DNA from: Lampris incognitus
Lineage: Eukaryota > Chordata > Actinopteri > Lampriformes > Lampridae
Reading direction: 5' to 3'
DNA: 64,000 nt
NCBI RefSeq assembly: GCF_029633865.1
Contig: NC_079219.1
Coordinates: 57,593,569-57,657,568 of the forward strand
Part shown: positions 57,101 to 64,000 of the stretch, in pieces
How positions within the stretch are numbered: position 1 is the first letter of the stretch
Layout of the letters: the number at the start of each line of letters is the position of its first letter
The notes under the pieces: generated by a model
What the model saw: only the letters and a program-made list of their open reading frames with translations
Told to the model about the DNA's origin: nothing
The model's database searches: none
Position numbers and translations under genes: made by a program

Positions 57101-60100
57101 CTGTGAAATAAGAGAGATCTGTGGTACTGAGAGTACTGTGAAATAAGAGAGCTCTGTGTTACTGATAGTACTATGAAATAAGAGAGCTCTGTGTTACCGA
57201 GAGTACTGTAAAACAAGAGAGATCTGTGGTACTGAGAGTACTGTGAAATAAGAGAGATCTGTGGTACTGAGAGTACTGTCAAAAAAGAGATCTGTGGTAC
57301 TGAGAGTACTGTGAAATAAGAGAGATCTGTGGTACTGAGAGTACTGTGAAATAAGAGAGATCTGTGGTACTGAGAGTACTGTGAAATAAGAGAGATCTTT
57401 GGTAGTGAGAGTACTGTGAAATAAGAGAGCTCTGTGGTACTGAGAGTACTGTGAAATAAGAGAGCTCTGTGGTACTGAGAGTACTGTGAAATAAGACAGA
57501 TCTGTGGTACTGACAGTACTGTGAAACAAGAGAGATCTGTGGTACTGAGAGTACTGTGAAATAAGACAGATCTGTGGTACTGAGAGTACTGTGAAATAAG
57601 ACAGATCTGTGATACTGAGAGTACTGTGAAATAAGAGAGCTCTGTGTTACTGAGAGTACTGTGAAATAAGAGAGATCTGTGTAACTGAGAGTACTGTGAA
57701 ATAAGAGAGATCTGTGGTACTGAGAGTACTGTGAAATAAGAGAGATCTGTGGTACTGAGAGTACTGTGAAAGATCTGTGTTACTGAGAGTACTGTGAAAT
57801 AAGAGAGATCTGTGGTACTGAGAGTACTGTGAAATAAGAGAGATCTGTGGTACTGCGAGTACTGTGAAATAAGAGCTCTGTGTTACTGAGAGTACTGTGA
57901 AATAAGAGAGCTCTGGTACTGAGAGTACTGTGAAATAAGAGAGATCTGTGGTACTGAGAGTACTGTGAAACAAGAGAGATCTGTGGTACTGAGAGTACTG
58001 TGAACTAACAGAGCTCTGTGGTACTGAGAGTACTGTGAAATAAGAGAGATCTGTGGTACTGAGAGTACTGTGAAAGATCTGTGTTACTGAGAGTACTGTG
58101 AAATAAGAGAGATCTGTGGTACTGAGAGTACTGTGAAATAAGAGAGATCTGTGGTACTGCGAGTACTGTGAAATAAGAGCTCTGTGTTACTGAGAGTACT
58201 GTGAAATAAGAGAGCTCTGGTACTGAGAGTACTGTGAAATAAGAGCGCTCTGTGGTACTGAGAGTACTGTGAACTAACAGAGTTCTGTGGTACTGAGAGT
58301 ACTGTGAACTAACAGAGCTCAACCTTAAATCTGAATGGAAACTTAGCACTGCAGCCCACATTTGGCCTATTACGCTTATAAGAAAGAAATTGTTAGGGTT
58401 GATGATGGGCTGTCAGTTGTGAGTGAGTAATTGGACAGCTAGCTAGACTGTTTACATAACAAGTATGTTTTCATCCAAGGTTATCGTCGTACCCTTCTTT
58501 GACCAAACCGGTGAAACGGTACCTTGTAGTTATTACCCTTCATAACACGTCTCCATTGACTCATGCACTATAGGCATCAGTGTGTATCTGTAGACCTGAG
58601 TGTTTGACGTGTGTCGCTCAAATACTGCATTACTGCATGTTGTTACATGACGGTACCCAATACAGGTTCTTCTGGAATATTCTCATGAATGTGCATTCTT
58701 CTCTCAACAGACACTAACATTCTCTCCATCTCTCTCCTTCCCATTTATTTGCCACATCGTTTTACTCTCTTCCTTGTTTTTCCTCGCCTTTCCATCCCAT
58801 CCCGTTGTCTCCAACAATTGTCCCCCATCGCTCCACTTCTGTTCCTCACGTCATCTCGCTTGTGCATCTGCCCTCGCCACCTCGACACCCCCCCCCCCAC
58901 CACCCCGATACCTCCTAACTTTGACCTTTGACCTTTGGTTATTCGAAACGCACAGTTTCCTCCCCTCCACTCTCCCTCGCCCGCACCCAGTCCCACTCCC
59001 TGGCGTCTCCCTACTTCCTCCACGCCGCCCTCCCTCGCTACCCGCCCGGGCTACTATGACTCGCGGCCGGTCGTAAGCCGTAGCCCCCCCAGTCACGTAG
59101 GCAGGGAGGGCGCAGCTGGTCCAAAGGGCCGCGCCGCCAGCGCGGGTGGGCACTCGGCCTGTATCCGCGGAGATGATTCTGAGCACGACAGAAACTCCGG
59201 CGGCGGCCGCGAATCATCCTCCCGGGCCGACGCGCGTTTGAAATCACGCCGTCGCCATGGGAACGACTTTAAGGGCGACGTAGATTCAGGGTACCGATAC
59301 GTCGACGACTTGAGAACGGACGCGGAGCTGGACTACGACTTCGAGTCTGACTCCATCAGCAATTTTGACTCGCTCTACTGCGACGACCCGGAGGGAAACG
59401 TCGGCCACGACACAGACTTCCGTGCGCCCGCCAGCGGCGGCGGCCCGTCGCCGGGCTGTGGCACCCCGTATAAAAACATCGACGCCATAATTACGTACTC
59501 CAAAGCGCTGGGCGCCAAAGAGCCGCCGAACGCCGGCAGCGCTAACCTCCACTCGCACGCCACCCCTCACCCGGACCGTAGCGAGACAAGAGCCTCCAAA
59601 GAGCTTCCTCCTCTCCCCACCTGCTACCTGTACCACCCCAAAAACTGCCCCCTGCACAGGGGGGCCCCTCCCCGCCTCTCCCCGATCGGGGCCCTCTCCC
59701 CTCCCCGGCGCTCCGGCGCTCCCTCTGCGGCGGCGGCGGCGGAGGGCTCCCGCCTCAGCTCACCGCTCTTCCCTCACTCGCACACCCTGCCCGCCCTCGC
59801 CGCTCCCCTCTACTATCCCTACCTTTACCCCCCTGTACCGCCCAGGGCGCCCCCTCTGCCCCCCAAACTCCAGCAGGTCCCGCCGCAGCCCCGCGCGCCG
59901 AGTAAGAATTCTTTCTCTCTCTCCCTTTGCCTCCCTCCTCTTTCTCCCCTTCCTATCTCTGTCTATCACACACACCCCCCCCCCGCTTGCATGCGTGTCT
60001 TGTCCGTCCTTATCCTCCACTGTCTGTCCATTTCGCCGTCCGGTCGGCTCTGAATAGAAGCCCTTCGCACTTTGGTCTGTGTTATGGCGCTGGGGGGTTT

Positions 60101-63100
60101 GCAGATTTGAAAGACCTGGGTAAGTGCAGCGCCGTGTTCCACGCCAGAGGGGCGGGCTCCCTGCAGGTCAAGCCGATGCTTCGTGTCGATGCAGGCCTTT
60201 CAAATCTCCAAAGAGCCCTCGGGAGGGGAAGGGGAACGGCTGTTTACGGCAGACGGCCCCTAGTGGTGGACCCCCCCCCCCCACGCCGCTCTTCTTCCGC
60301 CTCTCCCACTTTCTCCCTTTCTACCCGTCTGCCTGTGTTGTCCGCTCGTCTTGTCTGTTTGACCCCCACCCCACCCCCCCCCCCCCCGAGTTGTTAACCC
60401 CTGTGTTGTTGTCAGTGTTGCATGGTGTGTTGAAAACGGACGCTTGCATTCCATGCACAGCACCGTCCAGGCTAATGGTGCTAGCGCTTGCTAATGACGC
60501 GGCGGTCGTTTGGATTTAGTGAGGAGGCCATGTGTTCGTGCGTCGAGGCGATTAAGGCGAACACTTCAACGAGCAACGCACACTGCTCGGTTTGTCTTTG
60601 TCAGTGTTCCCCGTTGTGTGACTGAAACGTGGCAGTCCACCTATCTGGAATGTGAAGCCCTGCTCCCTGCATGTGTGTCAGTTGCGTGTGACCCGGTTGC
60701 CTTCATAGTGGAGCACATCAGAACCACTGGCGTGTACAGATCCATGTTGACTGCATGACCATCGGTAAGTCTGACGGAGCCCCGTCCGTCCTCGGGCGGA
60801 GCACAAGTGTCACCTTGTCGGGACCCGGGCGCAGACGTGTCAGTGTGCCGCGGCGTTATTAACTGGATGTGGTCATGCGCTTACCGCCGATAACACCACC
60901 ATGCGCTACTCCTCCACGCCTACGTCAGTGCTTCCCATCGCTCAGTCGCTTCTACTCCCGCTAGCAACACTAATGTGTAGCGTCCCTGTCCACCGTTGTG
61001 CTCACACGCCTTGTTAAGTCTCCCTAACGCCGGCGTGTAATTCCTCTTATACTGTCTTCTGTCCCAGCTGTTCGCAGTGTCTCGTTCGCCGGCTCTGTGC
61101 AAAGGGACAGCACATCCTGGATGGGCGAAGATGGGAAACTACCCGTGAGAGGTCTCGGCCTGTCCTCTCCGTGGCTGCAGGACAAGAGAGGTTTGTGCGT
61201 GTGTGTGCATGTGCGTGTGTGCGTGTGTGTGTGTCTGACATGTGGCGCCGTCCCTGTCTAACTGTGGGTCATTGTTCTACCTCCAGCTCTGGTCAGTGCA
61301 GTGAGTGTGGCTGTGGAGGCCATTTTGGCTCAGTTCAGCTCCTCCCGCACAATAGTCCAAAAGGTCAGTCCCCGCTGAAGATCTCTTTGTCTCTTTTGGT
61401 GTTTTTCCTCAGACTGGGCGACTGAGTCTTGTGCCTTCTCAACCTTGATCTCTCTGTAATCTCCCTGGCCTCTGACGTAATCTGTCTGTGGTCTCTTTCG
61501 TTTGGTGACAAGTCGATTTGGTGTTTTGTGCCGACTGTATCGTAACCATGGAAAATGCTTTTCCCCCCCTCCCTTTTTTCTTGTTCTGAACCTGTCTACG
61601 TGTGCTCCTCTCTCCTCAGTTCCTCTCAGATAACAAGGTACTAGAATATCTTTAGATGACTCATTCTCTCCACTTTTTTCGACTAACTCCAAACTACGTC
61701 CTACCGCCCACCCCCCCACCCCCCGCAATCACAACTCCATCACATCATATCAAACCTTGCTGCCTCCCGTGTCCCTCAACCCCGGCGTGTGCGTTTCTCC
61801 CCCCCTCCCCTCCCCCCCCCCGTTTCCGATCTCTTCACCGCCTCTCTCTCCGTCACTCCGCATCCTCCTCACCCCTCTACCCCACTTTCCTCCCTCTCCT
61901 CGTCTCTCTTATACCCGTCTTCTCTTCCTCTCCTCTCTCTGCCTGTCTTCTCCCTGCCTGTCCCCTCCAGGCCTTGTCCGGAGACAGCAGCGTGAATCCG
62001 TCTCTGGGCCGTCTGGTGCTGCAGTGTCTCTGCCCCGCCTTGGCCGGCCTGCTGTCTGATGGACTGAAGCCCCACCAGAGCGACCTGATTGCGGGCAGGA
62101 GGCCAAATTCCACCTGGGGACTAGTCCAGGCCTCCACCAGGCCAGGTAGGGCATCAAGGAACACGGGGGAAAATTAATATTTTAAGGGCGGCGTGGCGGT
62201 CTGTTCCGTTGCCTACCAACATAGGGATCGCCCGGTCGAAACCCCGTGTTGCCTCCGGCTTGGTCAGGAGGTGGGAAGCCGGATGTGGGTGTGTGTCCTG
62301 GTCGCTGCACTAGCGCCTCCTCCGGGGCCTCGTGTGTCAAGTCGTTACTACGGGCAAATTTGTTCTTACACACCCATGGAATTTTTTTAGCCCTGAAGAT
62401 GGTCTGACAGCCGGCAGCAAAGCATGATGGTTATTTGTAATGCCTTTCTCCTAACATCTACTGTCTACCTCTCCAGGCCTGCGGAGACGTCAGTGTTAGC
62501 CAGTCGGCGTCTAAATTCAGGGGTTACCCGGGTTCTACACCGGTTCCCCGAGACAAATTCCAGGGCTAAAAAATCCCATGGGTGTGTAAGACCAAATTTG
62601 CCCATAGTAACAACTGATACATGAGACCCCTGGTCGGTTCGGGCGCCTCTTCAGGGAGGAGGAGGGGGAACTGGGGGGGGGGGGTAGGGTGATCCTCCCA
62701 CGCGCTACCTCCCCCTGGTGAAACCCCTCACTGTCGGGTGAAAAGAAGCAGCTGGCGACTCCACATGCATGGGAGGAGACATGTGGTAGTCTGCAGCCCT
62801 CCCCGGATCGGCAGAGGGGGTGGAGCAGAGACCGGGACGGCTCGGAAGAGTGGAGTGATTGGCCGGATATAACTGGGGAGAAAAAGGGGGGAACAAATAA
62901 TAATAATAATAATATTTTAATACATTTTTGTTGTTGTTTATATTTGTGGGAGGTATTTCAGGATTTGAGGCGAGAAGCCCTGGGCTTCTCTTCACTCTCT
63001 TTTCCCCACGGTATCACTCAATACACGTTGATTGGTGTGTCGGGGAACGCGGGAAGAGGTAAAAGAGCCACATTGACGAGATATTGACTGGCTTTTGAGT

Positions 63101-63977
63101 GAACAAGCCTGTTGATTTCTTCTCCTCTTTGTAACGTCCAAACTGCTCCCCCGCTGAACAGAGGAGACCACTTGGTAGACAACACCACTTACAGCTTCTG
63201 TCCACATTCCTTTTTCTCCCCTTTTCTCCCCAATTACCCCGCTCTTCCCGAGCCGTCCTGGTCGCTGCTCCTCCCCCTCTGCCGATCCGGGGAGGGCTGC
63301 AGGCTACCACATGTCTCCTCCCATGCATGTGGAGTCGCCAGCCACTTCTTTTCACCTGACAGTGAGGAGTTTCACCAGGGGGACGTCGTGTGTGGGAGGG
63401 TCACACTAGTCCCCCCAGTCCACCCCCCAAACAGGCGCCCCCGATCGACCAGAGGAGGCGTTAGTGCAGCGACCAGGACACACGCCCACATCCGGCTTCC
63501 CACCCGCAGACACGGCCAGTTGTGTCTGTAGGGACGCCCGACCAACACAGAGATTTGAACCACCGATCCCCATGTCGGTAGACAACAGAATAGACCGCCA
63601 CATTTTGACTCTATATGTTTTACACGCTCTTCATAAAGGAGGCCCACTATTCCCTAAATGTACTTATACCGAGATCTCCTTTTTGTGTTGTGTTGTGTAT
63701 TTTTTTGTGAGCGGTTCAAATTCCACACATGTGCAAACTTATGCTTAATCAATAAAACAGATTCTGATGCTCTCTCTCTCTCTCTCTCTCTCCTTGTCTC
63801 TCTCCTTGTCTCTCTCCTTGTCTCTCTCCATCTCCCGCTTTCTTCTCTCCCTCTCCGTCCGTGCTGTCTAGGTCCTCATACCCAGGCGTTGTACAGCCTG
63901 CAGGTTAGAGTTGGAGAGCTGCCTCAGCTCAAACAGAGCAAGCACAGGTTCAACGCCTTCCTCCTCGGCCTGCTCAA
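45124..63977 (+). CDS. rusc1: RUSC1, RUN and SH3 domain adaptor (3' end outside window)
   Basis: Exon series is 45124-48436 (exon starts 44998), 58956-59901, candidate micro-exon 60105-60119, 61068-61190, 61287-61363, 61971-62145 and 63872-63977. The first exon encodes 1104 residues: Pro-rich segments, an acidic tract (~240-275), a Ser/Thr-rich stretch, a conserved helical block ~403-500 ([19 protein letters not shown] to [10 protein letters not shown]), many proline motifs suited to SH3 partners, and [11 protein letters not shown] near the end. Later exons encode [12 protein letters not shown] and [12 protein letters not shown], then [11 protein letters not shown] and the start of the RUN domain ([49 protein letters not shown]). 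The rest of RUN and the C-terminal SH3 are beyond the window. Mammalian RUSC1 acts in vesicle trafficking and TrkA/TRAF6 signalling. A reading-frame conflict exists at ~59050. Assignment over RUSC2 rests on synteny. Confidence 0.88.
48437..49996. other. rusc1 intron, non-coding
   Basis: 48605-48870 is a diverged dispersed repeat (caagttcaagtatatttgtac). 49285-49325 is a G/GA-rich simple repeat. Nothing else recognised. Confidence 0.4.
50473..50649 (-). pseudogene. Chromodomain of the sushi-type element, out of frame
   Basis: Minus-strand [14 protein letters not shown], then [20 protein letters not shown] and [11 protein letters not shown], a chromodomain of the chromovirus type. It lies in a different frame from the integrase, indicating a frameshift near 50650-50700. 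Confidence 0.8.
50650..51831 (-). pseudogene. Chromovirus integrase
   Basis: HHCC zinc finger ([13 protein letters not shown] through CPVCARKK), then the catalytic triad: D in [13 protein letters not shown] in [13 protein letters not shown] and E in [31 protein letters not shown]-terminal block follows. The core itself is open and intact in length, but the surrounding element is broken. Confidence 0.88.
51864..52026 (-). pseudogene. Gag-to-RNase H deletion junction
   Basis: Begins ~18 bases after the 5' LTR with [16 protein letters not shown], a sushi-type gag start, and within ~35 residues becomes [10 protein letters not shown], the end of an RNase H domain. About 3 kb of gag-pol between them is missing. 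Confidence 0.7.
52543..53320. other. rusc1 intron, non-coding
   Basis: No gene or clear repeat seen; AT-rich toward the end. Confidence 0.4.
53321..53635. repeat. TATTA-type low-complexity AT repeat
   Basis: Imperfect (tatat/tattatatgt)n tract of about 310 bp. It keeps several + frames open and generates meaningless Ile/Leu/Tyr-rich frames. Confidence 0.9.
53636..53860 (-). mobile_element. Two SINE family B 3' fragments
   Basis: 53640-53752 (ggggatgctggagcctatcccagc, ggcggcaggcggggagac) and a shorter second copy at 53800-53855 (ccattattcaaaccgcttatcc, gctggagcctattcc), separated by an (attttatttt)n tract. Confidence 0.7.
53960..54106 (+). promoter_or_regulatory. Candidate internal promoter and first exon of a short rusc1 isoform
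   Basis: CpG-richer island with a GC box gggcggggcc (54004-54013), CCAAT at 54025-54029 and an ETS-like caggaagtg near 54053. It ends in a donor AACAAG|GTAGGG at 54107. Mammalian RUSC1 makes a short isoform (NESCA) lacking the long N-terminal exon, so an intronic promoter would fit. Inference only. Confidence 0.35.
54485..58320. repeat. 3.8-kb, 35-bp minisatellite in rusc1 intron
   Basis: About 110 copies of a 35-bp unit (gagagtactgtgaaataag, then agagatctgtggtact). Variants switch between AGATCT and GAGCTC cores, and shortened units (gtgaaagatctgtg) recur. Since 35 is not divisible by three and the minus strand lacks stops in all frames, it yields minus-strand frames of up to 383 codons with a 35-residue period; these are not genes. 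Confidence 0.95.
58330..58955. other. rusc1 intron end and acceptor of second coding exon
   Basis: No repeat recognised. A pyrimidine-rich stretch (58700-58900) leads to the acceptor cgcacag at 58955. Confidence 0.5.
60105..60119 (+). other. Candidate 15-nt rusc1 micro-exon
   Basis: tttgcag|ATTTGAAAGACCTGG|gtaagt. Flanked by good splice sites and phase-neutral (1 to 1). Inclusion adds NLKDL-type residues before VRSVSFAG. Confidence 0.5.
61620..61637 (+). other. Candidate 18-nt cassette exon in RUN domain
   Basis: tctcctcag|TTCCTCTCAGATAACAAG|gtacta encodes FLSDNK in phase 0, between the exons ending VQK and beginning ALSGD. Mammalian RUSC proteins as I recall them join these directly, so it would be optional. 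Confidence 0.35.
62185..62913 (+). mobile_element. SINE family A interrupted by a MITE
   Basis: Head and body at 62185-62323 (box B mutated, gtcgaaacccc) and tail at 62631-62913, ending in an AAT microsatellite. The two halves join at ctcctc/tggtcgg as in intact copies. Confidence 0.85.
62324..62630. mobile_element. MITE inserted in SINE family A
   Basis: 307 bp with ~70-bp inverted termini starting GGGGYCTCRTGTRTC and containing GGGCAAATTTG and CACACCCATGG on both arms. No clear target duplication. No coding content. Confidence 0.85.
63211..63604 (-). mobile_element. SINE family A, full minus copy
   Basis: Complete but inverted: tail ctccccaattacccc at 63220, body ggatccgg-type blocks, and the tRNA-like head ending near 63604 with a decayed B box (agatttgaacc). 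In the last rusc1 intron of the window. Confidence 0.85.
63769..63850 (+). repeat. CT-rich microsatellite and pyrimidine tract
   Basis: (TCTC)n with ctctccttgt units leading to the acceptor gtgctgtctag at 63871 of the last exon in the window. Confidence 0.8.
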
Positions 63978-64000
63978 GTAAGTCCTGGACTCGATAGCCG

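Noticed and set aside
54552-58361. Long minus-strand frames with [16 protein letters not shown] repeats
   Set aside because: Produced by the 35-bp tandem repeat having no stop on that strand; not a gene family.

Overview
This is a vertebrate, almost certainly teleost fish, nuclear genome window. Three spliced genes with vertebrate orthologues lie head to tail on the + strand: entrep3 (fam189b), fdps and rusc1. The same three genes are neighbours on human 1q22, so this is conserved synteny. Exon junctions were placed by AG/GT sites, phase continuity and family resemblance. The species cannot be named from the sequence.

Layout. 1-3000 holds only repeats: a SINE end, a dimeric hAT MITE and a 12-bp minisatellite. 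3000-4327 is the GC-rich entrep3 promoter and leader. entrep3 occupies 4328-17819 in 14 coding exons (757 aa, complete). Its introns carry an apparently intact Tc1/mariner element with DD38E spacing (7119-8736), a fold-back element with a THAP relic, and a 2.5-kb minisatellite. The fdps promoter (four CCAAT boxes) is at 19.89-20.17 kb, and fdps runs 20864-30978 in 9 exons (398 aa, complete). fdps introns hold a 5'-truncated L1-type LINE and two MITEs. 31.7-45.0 kb is a dense transposon graveyard between fdps and the rusc1 coding exons. rusc1 starts at 45124 with a 3.4-kb exon and is cut by the window end inside its RUN domain. Its first coding intron (48.4-58.96 kb) contains a deleted sushi-type chromovirus and a 3.8-kb, 35-bp minisatellite.

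Most unusual content. Two copies (34907-35263 and 44076-44449) of a 360-375 bp miniature LTR retrotransposon (TRIM) each have ~135-bp direct LTRs, TG/CA ends, a 4-bp target duplication, an 18-nt primer-binding site matching tRNA-Leu and a purine tract. The LTR itself contains a tRNA-like module with Pol III box A and box B matches. Related repeats in the window supply the empty target sites. A CsRn1-like Ty3/Gypsy element (38634-42736) and a solo LTR of the same family (35440-35640) sit in the same nest, so much of the insertion order can be read.

Function. entrep3 encodes a four-membrane-span endosomal adaptor with PPxY motifs. fdps encodes the farnesyl diphosphate synthase of the mevalonate pathway. 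rusc1 encodes a RUN/SH3 trafficking adaptor. Apart from shared synteny nothing shows that they act together; their introns are enlarged by recurrent repeat insertion.
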